Positions 12,013 to 24,742 of a stretch of DNA of 64,000 nucleotides are shown here, in pieces; position 1 is the first letter of the stretch, and every line of letters starts with the position of its first letter. The notes under the pieces are model-generated. The model worked only from the letters and a program-made list of their open reading frames with translations, was not told where the DNA came from and searched no databases. This stretch comes from Ornithodoros turicata. Lineage: Eukaryota > Arthropoda > Arachnida > Ixodida > Argasidae. The stretch lies in assembly GCF_037126465.1 (NCBI RefSeq), contig NC_088203.1, positions 57,759,581-57,823,580 of the forward strand. The letters are read 5' to 3'. The translations under genes were made by a program, and so were the position numbers.

Positions 12013-12948
12013 TCGCACCGGGACCGTCTGAAGTAAGAGGAGTGCCATTCAAAGCAGTCTTCGAGGACTACGTCGCTTTTCCCGATTTCGAAATTTCTGT
12101 GTCTGGAGCTCCCACGAGGAACGTGACATTCACCAAGGGAAGAGCAGGACCTCTGAGTGTGCTTCTCAAGTCTACCCGTGGTTCTCATGGGGCCTATAAC
12201 AGCGTTCTATCACTCAGGAACCTGCGTGTCATCTACGAGGCTGTAGCCACAGAGCCAAAAGAACAGTTTCAACTGGTAGTGGATGTAGTACGGGGCTTGG
12301 TGAAAGTACAACGCACAAAAACCGCAGGTACGAGCATTTACACCATTACTGGACTTGTAACTGAACCTTGAAAACTTGTTGGGAGTAGACACAAAAATGT
12401 GCACCACCTTGCTCTAGTTGCACACCTCCGGCTTACAGTAGGCCTTTAAATGTACATTTTATGGACATTGCTCGTACGGACTCTTACTCTTTTATTACAC
12501 GGACATGACCCCCTCCTGCTTTGATCCCCAAGGAATGAATGGCATATGTAGCTGTTAGGAATTTCGTCACTCGAAAAGCAACTTCCTCACATCTGCAACC
12601 TTTGCAGGTGGGAAATTTGAACTTAAGGACGTCACTTTCGAAGATCTGAACGTGTCCGTCGAAAAGCCAGCTGAGTTCAGCAGCGATGGAGAACAGAACA
12701 CTCTGTTTGAAGAGGAGGTGGAGAAAACAATCTTGGGATTTGTGGAGCTTTTCGTACAGGGAGAAGTGGTGAACGACGCGCTGACGTACCTCGGAGCTGA
12801 TATCCCCCAACTAACCTCGACCACTGTCGGTTTGTATGTTTTGTTGAAGCTACCAGAATTGGCAAGATGGAAGAATATCGCAGTTATATCGCGGTATTCT
12901 TATCAGCCGCGCCAAAAGCCAAGGTCATGTCCGCACGCTCTTCGTTAG
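12013..12948 (+). CDS. Second secreted-protein cassette (two exons, no own signal exon seen)
   Basis: Exon 2' (12013-12327) begins after ttgtgcag in phase 1 and reads APGPSEVRGVPFKAVFEDYV; it contains FEISVSGAPTRNVTFTKGRA and LRVIYEAVATEP. It ends in gcag|gtacg. Exon 3' (12608-12948) starts after tttgcag with GGKFELKDVTFEDLNVSVEK and ends at a stop. Layout, phases and content match the gene at 4483-10584, and it is closer to the third cassette at 15107. I do not find a signal-peptide exon directly upstream. Either the exon at 4483 is shared by alternative splicing, or this copy lost or hides its first exon. Confidence 0.55.
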
Positions 12949-14311
12949 AGTACGAGGCCATTGCATTACAGTACTCGTATGGAACAACTGTCTCACGCGT
13001 GTCGCACGGGTGATTTTATTCAGCGCATGTGAATCTTCCTTTCAATGAAACTGCTTTTTCGCATGGTTCATTTGTCCGCGACATATGCTTGTACTATAAG
13101 TCACTGCTACACGTTTGACATGGTACCCCCACTGCGGGATGACAAGCGGCAGCGACAGTTATCGTTCAAGACTTGATGCGAACATTCATGACCAGATACG
13201 TGACTTTCCTCTTTCCTTTCTCTTGTAATGCTTTGAAAACGATGAAAGTCCCTGCATCCCACGCTATCCTTTCCGCGCCCTGTGAGGCTGTCATCTTCGT
13301 TTCGATATTCCGAAGAGGTGATAAAACAGAAAAGGCAACAAAATTGATACGAGGTACTAAGCCCTGCTCTTCAAGTTATTAACAACAATAAGCATTGTGC
13401 GTCGTGGGTAGCGAAATCGCTTGCCTGACTCCATTTAAACTGCATCGATAGTTGGGGACATCAATTTGTACGACAGGCTGGAGAGTTAAAAAAGGATCAA
13501 GAAAGGCCCGCGTTACTGAGGGTTTTCCTGCAGACGCCATCCTTCCAGGTTTCTGTTTTGGGATTGCCCAAGGATGGTGTCACCATCATCTTAGCAATAA
13601 CGTGTAGCCCAATCATAAGCATCACTTCAAACCAATTAAGAACAATTGCCCAGTTTATAAAGGCTACTGTCGTCCCGTATGCTGTGTGTATACCCCTACA
13701 GTAATGTTACGGACCAGAGTGTCACGACACGACGGTCTGCTTTGTAATGCATTTTCTTCTGTTTCCGCAGCTTCGCCGTTAGCACCGTTAAGTGAGCGTG
13801 CAATTCTTCTCCTTGGTCAAGAATAAATAAGAAGGACCCGGCACTTCGCATTCCACTGCTAAAATAATATACAGTGGAGACGAAAGCCTGTTTCGATCAT
13901 ACGGGCATTCGTTCTATCGAGTTCGGTGCAAGCGCTTCTAACCGTCGTGATAAGGGGACACTGCCACAGCCACCAGCGATATACAACGCACACGCGCTGC
14001 CAGCCAGGTAGAGAAAGAGAGGGTACGGCGGAAGTTCACTCATGGCTGTTCCTTAACTTGACTTCCGACACGCCCGCTAGCGAACCGAGTGGATGAATAT
14101 AGTGTCAGCTAGTTGAGCGAAAGAGCACATTGTTACGATTCACGGCGCGAGCAATATTCAAACTGAAACCCATTAGTTCCCCAAAAAAATCACTGAGTGT
14201 CGAAACGGTTTTTCTTCCTGGAATATGTTTCGCTGACAGGCCCGATACGTAAAATAGAGGTTCCGGAAGCGTCCGAAATAAAATTTAAATATGACGATTT
14301 TTATTTAATTA
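12949..14311. other. No gene seen
   Basis: These are spacers between cassettes with short frames only. The stretch at 13740-14160 has no recognisable motif. Confidence 0.45.
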
Positions 14312-14565
14312 ACAGGCGTCTTCCACGCCGAGACTGGGAGGTGACACGGGTTCGAATCCTGTCACCGGCTGTGCTGTCTGAGGTTTTCCCTGGGTTTTCC
14401 GAAGACTTTCCAGACAAATGTCGGCACAGTCCCCCTTGAAGTCGGCCCAGGACGCATACTAACCCCCCCCTGTCCCCCACTCCTTCTTGCTGTCCTCTCT
14501 TCATCTGTCCACGTCTATACGCCGCTCATAGCCACAGTTGCTTCGCGGCGCTAACACGGAATTTT
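14312..14565 (+). repeat. tRNA-derived SINE, Ruka-like
   Basis: A degraded tRNA-like head with a clear B box (gggttcgaatcctg) is followed by tgtgctgtctgaggttttcc, gtcggcccaggacgcata, and the 3' block ccccactccttcttgctg...gcttcgcggcgctaacacgga. An A-rich tail follows. The same body appears at 4800-4960 and 5888-6142, and its 3' end at 7915-8005. Confidence 0.8.
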
Positions 14566-15106
14566 AAAAAAATTAACAGGCGTGTGCAAATAAGCTGCTC
14601 ACTGCTTATATCTTGGCCGATGTCTCAATAACCGTTACCAAAAAAGCAAGTTATTCTAAATGAACCATGAATTTTGGAAAATTTGCCTTACACCTCGACA
14701 AAGCACGCTGTATATATAATACTGTTATATATACTGCTGTATATATATACCCTTCCGCGACGCGAGGGAGCGCCAGCTGGATTTGTACCCCGTAAGTTTT
14801 CCGGTTTGCTCCATTTGTTTGCAAACAGTGGAAGGGTCTATACGTTCCACTGCAAGACGTTGCTGTAGTTCTCGCATACATAAGCTGCGTTCTTTCTATA
14901 TATATTTTTTTAATTCCTTGTTAGCGTCGCGAAGCTGTGGCTATATATGAGCAGCGTACAGACGTGAACATTGAGACAGGACATCAGGAAAGAGTGGGGG
15001 ACAAGGGGGAATATGCTGCGTTCAACATGCATGTTATGCAAATGTACTACCGCAACCCTCGTACAAAAAAATTCATTTTCAGGGTCGTTGTCTCCACTTC
15101 GTGCAG

Positions 15107-16899
15107 TCACCACGGGACCCACTGAAGTAAGGAAAGAGCCATTCAAAGCAGTCTTCGATGACCACGTGGATTTTCCCAATTTCGAAATTTCTGTACCTGG
15201 AAGACCCACGAGGAACGTGAAATTCTCCAACGGAAGAGCAGGGCCTCTGAGCGCGTTTCTCAAGCCTGCCCGTGGTTCTCATGGGGCTTATAAGAGTATT
15301 CTATCCCTGAAGGACCTTCGTGTCACCTACGAGGCTGTAGCCACCGAGCCCAGGGAAGAGTTTCACGTGGTCGTGGATGTAATAAAAGGCGTGGTGGAAG
15401 TGGAGCGCACAGATGCCGAAGGTACGAGCGTTTATATCATTACTGGCCTTGTGAATCAAGGTCAGAAAATTTGTTGTGAGTAGACAAGAAAATAAGCACC
15501 ACCTTGCTCTAATTGCATACCTCCTATTTCCCAGTTGACCTTTAATTGTTTGCTTTATGGACGTTACGACGCCCTCTTGCATGTCTGTACAGGATTGACT
15601 CTTCCTACTGTATTGGAGAAATGTAACCAGCGGTAAAAAACAGGACAAAAGAAGTAGAAGAAGACACGAGTTACCTTTCTCCAATACTGTGTACCAACAG
15701 GCCCAAACATTCACCCTTCCTACTGTGCTACTTCCAAGAAAAACATGAAATATGTGTTGTAAACACTTAAGACTAGTTGGGCAGTTGGTACAAACTCATA
15801 ATAAAGGCGGTGGAAACACAAATAACCAAACATCACACCAACAGACAGCCACGCTTGTGCCAGACTGCGGCTGGTTGTTCGCATGGTATTTGGATATTTG
15901 TGTTTCTGCCGCCCTTATTATGAATATGTAATTCGTCAAGGCGGGCTACATGGTAACTATACATGATATTGAAAGTAAGCATGGGATTACGGACGAAGGA
16001 ACAACACACACACAGGCTCAATTAGCAACTGACATTTATTACGAAAGATAGCAAAGAGGAAAACATTCATCAGTCATACAAAACCCGCAGTTATTCTTTG
16101 GAAAGCATCACAGAAGGATGACTAACACATTCCTTCCCAGTCCCTTGTATCTTCAAGACTTCTATGCTTTCCCTGCCACGTGGTTTTTTGTTACGCCCTA
16201 TGATTTCCGTATATTTAAAAAGGACTCCGCATTCTTACACGTAGGCAGTTACACGTTTCCAGACACAGTCTGCAGTTCCACGTGGGGCACTTGGACTCAG
16301 CTATTCAAATATAATTTATGCTCTCGAATACGATCATTGACATACCGTCCCGTCTGTCCAATGTATACGCCGCGGCATGTCGTAGGAATCTTGTATATCA
16401 CGTTTTTTTTATAAAACACTATATCTATACCGTAGCTAAAACCCACCATCTTAATTATGTGTCTAAAATAATGCAGATACGGGATCACACGTGGACGTTA
16501 AGGTTTTCTGGTCTGGTTTTCATTTTTGTCTTCCTTCGTATTAAATGGCAGTTGCTAGTGTGAGCCTCTGTGTGCGTTGTACCTCCGTCCGTATCCCCCT
16601 GCTCACTTTCAATGTTATGGACATGTCTAGCTGGTAGAAAATTCGTCACTGGACAAGCAATCCTTCTGACTCCCGTAACATTTGCAGGTGGGAAATTTCA
16701 ACTGAAGAACGTCATTGTGAAAGATGTGGACGTGTACGTTGACAAGCCAGCTAAGTTTAGCAGCGATGAAAACCAGAACACTTTGTTTGAAGAGAGGCTG
16801 AAGAAAAAAATATTGCAGTTTCTGGAGGTGTTTGCACAGGGAGAAGTGGTGAACGATGCATTCACCGCCCTCGGAGGTCACACCACCCCCGCTGTCTGA
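15107..16899 (+). CDS. Third secreted-protein cassette (two exons)
   Basis: Exon 2'' (15107-15421) begins after gtgcag and reads TTGPTEVRKEPFKAVFDDHV, then FEISVPGRPTRNVKFSNGRA and LRVTYEAVATEPREEFHVV. Exon 3'' (16688-16899) begins after tttgcag with GGKFQLKNVIVKDVDVYVDK and ends FTALGGHTTPAV. Intron phases match the other two cassettes. The DNA similarity to 11880-12420 extends into the upstream intron (atgttatgcaaatgtact), so the cassettes arose by tandem duplication. The intron here is longer because a Penelope-like fragment has inserted. No separate signal-peptide exon is visible. Confidence 0.55.
16030..16490 (-). mobile_element. Penelope-like element 3' fragment (GIY-YIG endonuclease)
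   Basis: The minus strand encodes NVIYKIPTTCRGVYIGQTGR followed by YVNDRIREHKLYL, the GIY-YIG nuclease signature of Penelope-like elements. Downstream it reads RGRESIEVLKIQGTGKECVS and HPSVMLSKE in another frame, matching the usual C-terminal tail. Frames are broken and the reverse transcriptase is absent, so it is a truncated, dead copy within the intron of the third cassette. Confidence 0.75.
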
Positions 16900-19800
16900 A
16901 GAACAGACATCATATGCATACATGATCGGGCGTTTTACGTATCCGATGTGAATTTATCGTTTCTTATAAGGATATTTGTGTTGTTATCGAAGCTTCCGAA
17001 ATAAACACAATAATCCTATACTTCTCGATGTCAGTGTCGGTGCATTCGTAGACTGCATTGAATTTTCGTTGGGAAATAAAGATAAGGAAAACCGTTTAAT
17101 TATACGAATATCACAGAGCCCGACGGGTGGAAGAAATGCATACCTGTTTAGAGGAAAATTCACTTGAAAATGTGGTATCAGATATTGTAAATTGGAGACG
17201 GTATTTCTGTGGGTCCCACCAATCCTCACTTCACGCCGTTAGCACCACTCTACTGAATATTTTTTTTTAAATCTTACGTGATATGAGGAACGAGACCATT
17301 TTGCTCTAATATGTGACAATACATCGCTTAGAAGATATAGTGACTATCCGATTACGGAGTCACCAGATGTGGGTTGTCACTGTCATTGTCATCGCCAGCT
17401 GGCATGCCTGTTGTTCCTTCTCCTTCTTTTTTATTGTATTATCTGAAAAGTTGCTGCATCGATCTTTCGTGGAGATTACTGCGAGAATTATACTATTGAA
17501 ACCCTTGGCCTAAAAAAAAAGAAAAAAGTAATGCCTATTGCCCGCCCCCGCTGGCTGATTCACGACAGCCGGACAATTCTAAGAGATAGGAAACACTGCA
17601 CTGGGATATGCTTAACCATAACCATAGGCCTTGAGAACATGAAACCATAGAAACGCTTGCACAGGGGGGGGGGGGGCATAGTCAAAGCGAGAGCTACCTA
17701 GAGAGGTGATAGAGACACAAACAATAAGCCCAAATATATATGCCCCGGACATGTTGTATGTCCTAACCTGTCTCGATGATGTTGAAATGTAGAAAATATT
17801 TTTTCCTGTCAAGGCGCCAAAAGTCCTGTTCTCGGCGCGCCCGCGTGTTTGCAAGTTATCGTGTAAGTTTTGAGAGCTTAACATAAGTGACACTTGAGTA
17901 ATCTCCTTACCACTTCACACTGCGCTGCTTTGTATCGGCCCAGGCAACGCTTGGTGCGCTAGTATACGTCTAGAGGACGCCTAAGTGTAGACTTTGGGAA
18001 TGTCTATTAGACGTCTAACAAAGTAGCTGTATTGCTCCCTATCCGTCCCCTAGCCTTCCCCTAGCCCAGCTGACGTTGCGCTAAAATACGATTAGCCGGA
18101 TAAGTATAGCATCGATTTAGCCTTTTTTTAGACCAAATGTCTCAAATGGGACAGCAGTTGTCTATCCACTGAGCCGCCATATAGACATGTATTAGCCATG
18201 ATGTCTAAAATTATACATAATTTATACCTAAATTTGGCACTAGTGGCCTATTGGTTCATCCAGGTATATGTCCCTCACGTGCACATGCAGGTATGTGTGG
18301 TTCATGCACAGTATGTCTACACAATTCAAAGGCGCACCATGGATCCATGGATGTTGGTACAAGATTTATTTCTATTAACATACTGGGTAAACACTGACTA
18401 GAGTTGCAAACATGCTGGCAAGTTACCAGACATCGTGAGCACTTCCCCTCTTTGCACAATGACATATCGCATATGGCAAATCGCAGTACTTGTATCACTG
18501 TTAGCTGGAAGCAAGGCCTTTGTTTTCGGGTCCATGGACAGATCCTGATTACTTTACACACGTGTGGGGTGGAAGACGACTGTGGGTAGCAGGAAGGAAC
18601 GTTTCCAAGATACGCTGAAAAAAAGAAACAATATATATGATAAAACTATAAACGACTGTATGTAAAAATGTTGGATGCAGCTCGTTTACTGAAGAACTGA
18701 AATTTATGCCTATTTTTTATTCAGGCACTACGCAAGTGTCAAATATATCCCTATCCATACATGTAGGATCATATTATGCTTGTGCAGAACCCGTTTGACT
18801 CCCGACTGACAATTCGAGGACGAAACCTTTTTCTATACAGTTGCATAACACCATGGCAAAATTAGAGAATGGGCGACGTTAGGTAATCCCAGCACTCCTC
18901 ACGTGGGGGAAGGGATAGTAGTCCATGCTTTATTTTTTGTGACTTTCACACAGCATGGATCAGGGGCTGAACGACTAGAAAGTGAAGTAGTTTGCAGACC
19001 TTCGCCTACCTCGATGTAACGCAAGTTTCCAATGTTTGAGGCAGTGCTAAACATTCTGGGACTCTCTGAAGTGAACGTTACTAAAGAGACCGTGACGTGA
19101 CACATCCTAGTCTGCAAATCAAAATGCGCACACGTTAAAAAGGAAATGGTGTTACAGAATCTGAAAACTAATCATTCTGACAGCCTGCACTTAAATGGCA
19201 TCAATAACATAAATACCATGCAGGTCCCGAGCGAGATGTGCTTCAGCGTGGTATTCGAAAGCTGCGTGTGTGATAACCATAACGTTGGTGTGTACCTGAC
19301 GCATGTGGATGAGGTGGTTGTTAACAGCGTGCGCTTTCCTGTCGAACTCGTGTAGCCATGTGTCCTGGCAAATCTAAATAGTCGAGAAGTTCGCTCAGAG
19401 GTCCCAGGAAAGAGCAACTATTTGGGTGTTGAACCACAAAACAGTTTGTGTTTCTTTTAGATGTCCCGTTAATATTGTTAAACTATCTTCAATTATAACG
19501 GCGAGGGTTTTGTTAAGTCCCCATTGAATTCGGTGAGCACCCTGCGAATTAATCTTTGCCACGTTCTTGTTAAGCCTGATTTTTCTCAGAATTATACTTT
19601 GGCACCCCCAGTGCACCAGAGAAGCACACTGAACACTCTAACAAACAGCGTCATTCGCGACATACACGCGTTCTGCATATGCACATCGTGCCGCGCATTG
19701 TACACATGTTTCAGAGACCTTTTCAGAAATAATTTATCGATCCTTTTGACTTTTTTCAATCCGGAAAACAGATAATAAACGATAACGCCACACCCAGTTA

Positions 19801-20140
19801 GCCAGCGTAGACTGAGTGTCGTCTGCTAGGGAGCGGCCGTGTGTTGAAAACGTCGCCACTAGCGGCGCTGACACACAAGGTTTGCTGCGCCACCTGGCCC
19901 AGCGCAACAGGCCTATGCTTGCCAATTCTTGCCTGTTGTCCCGTTTCGTCCACGTGTTTGTGAACCTTCCATTTTTCTGTAACCGGTCTGTAGCCTAGAT
20001 CACTACGTTCACATAATCGCCTCCACACTCTAAGAAAGCAGCCATTCACTCCGGCCGTAGAAGCCCGTACGGAACCTTTCTTCCCTCCGGGCTGTTGACC
20101 CACAATTCGCATGAACCTTTAAACACGTCACACCTAACCC
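16900..20140. other. No confident gene
   Basis: A G run lies at 17664-17676. A possible terminal exon, 19224-19355 (cag|gtcccgagc, ending in a stop), has no recognisable family. No other structured repeat was identified. Confidence 0.4.
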
Positions 20141-20144
20141 TTTA

Positions 20145-20210
20145 AATACCATGCCAATGATGAGGACGGTGCCCAGAAGAAGAACAGTCTCTGTTCGAAA
20201 TATCGGCGGC
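20145..20210 (+). other. Possible degenerate Penelope-type hammerhead-like motif
   Basis: The sequence contains tgatgaggacggtgcc followed about 25 bases later by cgaaatatcggc. Penelope-like elements carry hammerhead ribozyme motifs of the general form CTGATGA...CGAAA near their ends. Here the core begins ATGATGA, so a key C is replaced, and stem II pairing is weak. This is a tentative remnant only. Confidence 0.25.
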
Positions 20211-21237
20211 TTCTGTCCTGAGGAAACTCCCTTCCTACATTCTACCGATTCGCTGGATTTCTACCCATCTAGGTTATTCAATAGCCCGCCTGTGCCCCTT
20301 GTCACCGAAGTACATCCCTATAGGCCCAGTGCTCCTACTGAACTGGGTCGCCGCAGTAGGCCGTTCTTGTGAGAACTTGAAGCTTGGAAGATTAATTTAT
20401 TTAGTTTTTGTTTTGTTTATTTGATTGTTTGTTTCGCTGTAGAACGCATTTCGGTTTGGGCAGCCCCCGTGTGCGTTTGGCGGCAGCGGTGGCGATGCGT
20501 CTTCGGGTGAAGCAGCCTTGAGAGGCAATGCCGGATGAGTGCGGGGGTGGTCAAGTTCAAAATTTTTTTTCGCTGCTAAAACAAAAAGTGTTTCGATGAA
20601 ACTTTGTAAAATAAATGTTCAAGGGGCACACTATCAAATGCAATTTGTCTCATATTTTTATCAGGACCACCTCAGTGTGCAGTTGACAGCTGAATATGTG
20701 GTGAAAAGCAATATTTTCGAAATTCATGATTTTTTTTCTGCGTACTCTTCCAAGTCTGCGCGCCGCCTCAAAATATTTTTAACACGTTCTATGCCTCCTA
20801 CACAGCAGAGCTAAACAGTTTAAATAGCTCTGAAAACTTTGCAGAGTTCCGTAGAAAATTCCAAAAGTTCCCGAAATTTTTTAGTTTTCTCGGGGCATAA
20901 ACTCTCGATAAAAGGTGTCCATCAACCTTCAACTGGTCTTGGCACGAAAGTATTATGCTTTGCCTTCACTCAGAAGAGATTTGGTTGGAATTCGCGCAAA
21001 AGCTATTTTGTTATAATTTTTTTTCGCCAGGTAGGTTACATGTCAAATTGTAATCTTCAAGAGGCCGGCACGGCACGAAAAAAATTTTTGCGGCAAAAAT
21101 AAGCCGGTAAGTACATTGGCTGCATGGAAACAATTAACCACAATTTATTTGAAAGAAATCGGGGATGGTCGAGCGCAATGTCTGGGACGTTTGGCATGGA
21201 CTGACCCAACTGTCAAACAACGATTAAATAGATGTGT

Positions 21238-22724
21238 CAAGAAAGACACTGTACTTTGTCGCGCAGAACATGTTTTACCGGTGCAATCTGCTTATTAAAG
21301 ATATCAAGACATTTAGAGATATTTAGCGTGGAAAACGCAGATATTATTTCGGTGTCATCAACCGGAAGGAGGAATACTGACTGGCTAGAATTATATGAAA
21401 AATCATCAGACATTTGTTGGTTGATTATCATTCTTGTGGGAAAACAAACTCGTTAGGTAGGAGTTGAAACACTCTGCTATATCAACATCGTCTACTATTT
21501 CTCCATTTATATTAATCTCGCTCGGCAAAGGCGAGTTTGTGCCCTGTTCAACAGCCAATTCAAATTGTTCCATATAGTATTTGAATGCTTAGTCGACTGG
21601 GTGTTGCAAAACAAGTTAAGGTAATAGTTCCTTTTAGCATCTTTTAATTTTTTGTAGCCTGATTTCTGAACTTTTTGTATTCCTTTAACGTCGCTGCTTC
21701 CTTTGTTTTCACAAAGCTTTTATATAACTTATATTTTTGCCGTACAATTTTTAACAACTCTGGTGACATCCAAGGTTTACGGAACTTTTTGTTTAATGTT
21801 TTTGTCACAACAGCATATGCACAACATGCACAACATGTATATGCCGTCAAGAATGTATTAAAGAAAACATCATAGGCTTCGTTGGGATCGTCGTAAGAAA
21901 ACACAAAATTCCAGTCAATGTTGCAAATATCATTTTGGAAAGCTGGCAGTCTGTCTTCTGTGACAAGCTGTAATGTTCTCTTCTTTGGCCTATTTTCAAT
22001 AACTTTTTGTGCAATCAAGCATACCGGTATATGATCGCTAACATCACTTGTTACAACACAAGTCTTTAACAATTCGTTAGAAACAGGTCAAGTAGAGTTG
22101 AAGAGTATTCTGTAACACGAGTAGGTGTAGAAATTGTGTTATAAAAACCATATCCACTGTATAACATTGCAAACTGTTTTTTTTAACAGAGTTTGACGCC
22201 ATATGAATATTAAAATCTCCGCCTAAAAACCTCATACTTTTGTTGGGAAACAAACATGAAGTATTCATCAAAAAAGTGAGCAATAAACACACGCTACTTG
22301 ATGGTGGGCGGTAAAGGACAGTAAGCATAGATTGGTTACAACGGACACTGAGAACTTCAAAATCATCAGTTATGATAGAGTATTCAGGAACCAGTACACA
22401 ATCACGATCTTTTACATGAACAGATACTCGACCCCCTCTCCTAGATATCTGATTTAGATAGAATTTCTCATATCCCTCTAAGCATAATAAATCGTCTTCA
22501 CATTGAGACCGTGTTTCAGTGAGCATAATAACGTCCAAAGCACAACTTATATTTTGGAAAAGTGCTTGAAGTTTGGCATGTTTGCTTCTTATGCATTGTA
22601 CATTTAAATGTAGAAGTCGAGTAACACTTTGATTAGGAAAGATATGACTGACTTCCCGTGGTAGTACATACATAATATATGAACTAAAACGACAGATAAC
22701 TTCTTCTGAATTTGAAAATCTCAA
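21238..22724 (-). mobile_element. Truncated LINE (endonuclease plus start of reverse transcriptase)
   Basis: The minus strand encodes an APE-type endonuclease: LHLNVQCIRSKHAKLQAL, VIMLTETRS, SRRGGRVSVHVKD, VLYRPPSS and FLGGDFNIH. The next frame has DVSDHIPVCLIAQ and KKFRKPWMSPELLK, and the start of the reverse transcriptase region is at 21238-21560. The frame breaks near 22075, and most of the reverse transcriptase and the 3' end are missing. Motif order fits CR1/L2/Jockey-type elements. Confidence 0.8.
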
Positions 22725-24015
22725 ATTATTTTCTGTATGTGTGCAGTTTTGCTGATACGGATAAGACTGACACCGTCTTGTTTTCGGACATACGTGGTGA
22801 CGTATTTATGCCAGGTGTACTGATATCCGAGCTCCCTCGCGCGCATTCCTGCCTCATAGTACAGCTTACGGTTCATTTCCGTCATGTTTTCGTCAAGGTA
22901 TATCTATTGATTCATCACACATGTTCTCCGTAACCTTGTTTTTCTTTCCATCCATAAATCTCTAGTTCTTCTATTCAATAACTTTGCTAAGATTACAGGC
23001 AGTTTGCCTGGTTTTGCTGGGAGCCTGTGTATTGCCTTGACATCTACTGCTGTGGGTATGGCAAGTCAAGAACCTTCACCACTTCCCCAAGCTTTTCCAT
23101 TAGATTTTCCTTGGTTTCATAGGGAAACCCGTGTATTTCTACAATATTGCGCCTGCCATAGTGTTAACCCTTATGAAAATGGATTTTTCCTTTCTGCGGA
23201 CTTCTTGTGGACTTCTTGCTTCCTGTCTTGACAGTGTGTTGACTTTAACTTCTTGTTGATCAAGTCAACAGGAATTGCTATTGATATCATTTTTACAATC
23301 TCTTGAACTACCCTATGTGTACCTTCTGTGGACAAGGTATATAGATTTCGCTGTTGACAGTTTGTGGACTTTCTATGCGCCTATGTAGCAAGTACTTATT
23401 TCAACCGTTTTTTTTTTTTACATAGATGAATTCCGTATTATTAATTACTGCATTATCGGACAGTAATGTTCACAGAGGTCGACCTCAAGGGGGCACCGAT
23501 CATCCCATAGGGAGGGGGGGGAGTATATGTATATAGAGGCATACTGCTCTATTCATTGGGAGACAAGCTGGGTAATATCAGCAATTTCTGGGTGTGTTGT
23601 AAAAAACCATGTGGGGTGTACACCACTCCTGGGAGGTGGAGAGGTCCGTGTTATCGGCTCTCTAAACAAAGCGGTATTGGGATCTGACCTTATACTTAAA
23701 TGTAGCAGCTTGAACGCAACTTTGCCACCTTTTAACTACATATTAAAACACTAAATACATTTTCGATGGCTTTGAAAAGACGGTTCCTCGTATTACTTTA
23801 CTTCAGTTCAGTACACAATATATTTCCAACTTATACGACCACATGAGGATCATGCGCATGCGACAGGTTTGCTGCACATTTTGATTCTGCGCCTCAGTGC
23901 CTCGCCTCATCACGAAGGAGTCATCGCCAGTAGCATCATCGGAATGTCGTTGGGACTGTTGCAACATGTTTCAATTGTCTCAGGCTTTCAGCGTTCGCTC
24001 GTCAATTACAGAACG
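22725..24015. other. No gene seen
   Basis: There are short frames only. A G-rich tract occurs near 23512-23522 and a T run near 23408-23418. Confidence 0.45.
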
Positions 24016-24511
24016 AAGGAGGATATGATTTTGCGTCGTAAGAGGTAAGCTGTATCATAGAAGTATCATGTTTCATCAAGCTTCACTCATATTCATACGA
24101 TGACTGTTGTGCTGTAGGTTTTTGCTGTTCGTTTCGAGCAGCGGCTGCGGTCTTGCGTCCCGTCAGGTAAGTGTACAGGTTGGGACAAAAGTTTACGGAA
24201 CACGCGAGCGGCGTACTTTTTCTTCGGTGCGACACCCTAGCGGCTGCAGGAAGCGGGTGAGTTCACTGTTTCGGAGGGGTGGAAGGGTACGCTCTTAGCG
24301 ACACACAGCGGTAGCTTCCACTTCCCAAAGAACCAGGCGACCAGAACTACCGCTGTGTCTCTGGCACCGCACGCTTGCGCCCCTCCGAAGCAGTGAACTC
24401 ACCCGCTTCCGCCAGCCGCTAGGGTGTCGTACCGACGAAAAAACACACCGCTCGCGTGTTCCGTAAACTTTTGTCCCAACCTGTACAAGTATCAGTTCAG
24501 GGCCGGTGTTG
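24016..24511 (+). repeat. Diverged tandem copy of 24548-24742, interrupted by a MITE
   Basis: The blocks gaaggaggatatgattttgcgt, gactgttgtgctgtagg and cccgtcaggtaagtgtaca reappear with changes at 24548-24742, including agtatcagttc and ggccggtgttg at the end. This copy is older than the 4,115-bp duplication that follows. A foldback MITE has inserted in it at 24176-24483. Confidence 0.75.
24176..24483. repeat. Foldback MITE with TA duplication
   Basis: A 308-bp near-palindrome has ends caggttgggacaaaagttta and its complement, bounded by TA at 24174-24175 and 24484-24485. The arms of over 100 bases run through cggaacacgcgagcgg and gcgacaccctagcggct. The open frames on both strands are mirror readings of the same arm and are not genes. 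The TA target and this terminal sequence suggest a Tc1/mariner-related element. Confidence 0.85.
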
Positions 24512-24742
24512 GTTCTGCTAATTTCATTCTCGTTTTCGCATGCCATGAAAGAACAAAGGAGGATATCATTTTGCGTCCTAAAGGTTAAGCTGTGTGATAG
24601 AAGTGTGTGATCAATCATCACTTGTATTCATACCATGACTGTTGTGCTGTAGGGTTTTGTATGTTTCTAGCGGCAGCAGCAGTTTTCCGTCCCGTCAGGT
24701 AAGTGTACAAGTATCAGTTCGTGGCCGGTGTTGATTGTGAAC

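Noticed and set aside
24107..24621. Open frames on both strands with near-identical peptides
   Set aside because: They are mirror readings of the arms of the foldback MITE at 24176-24483, not proteins.
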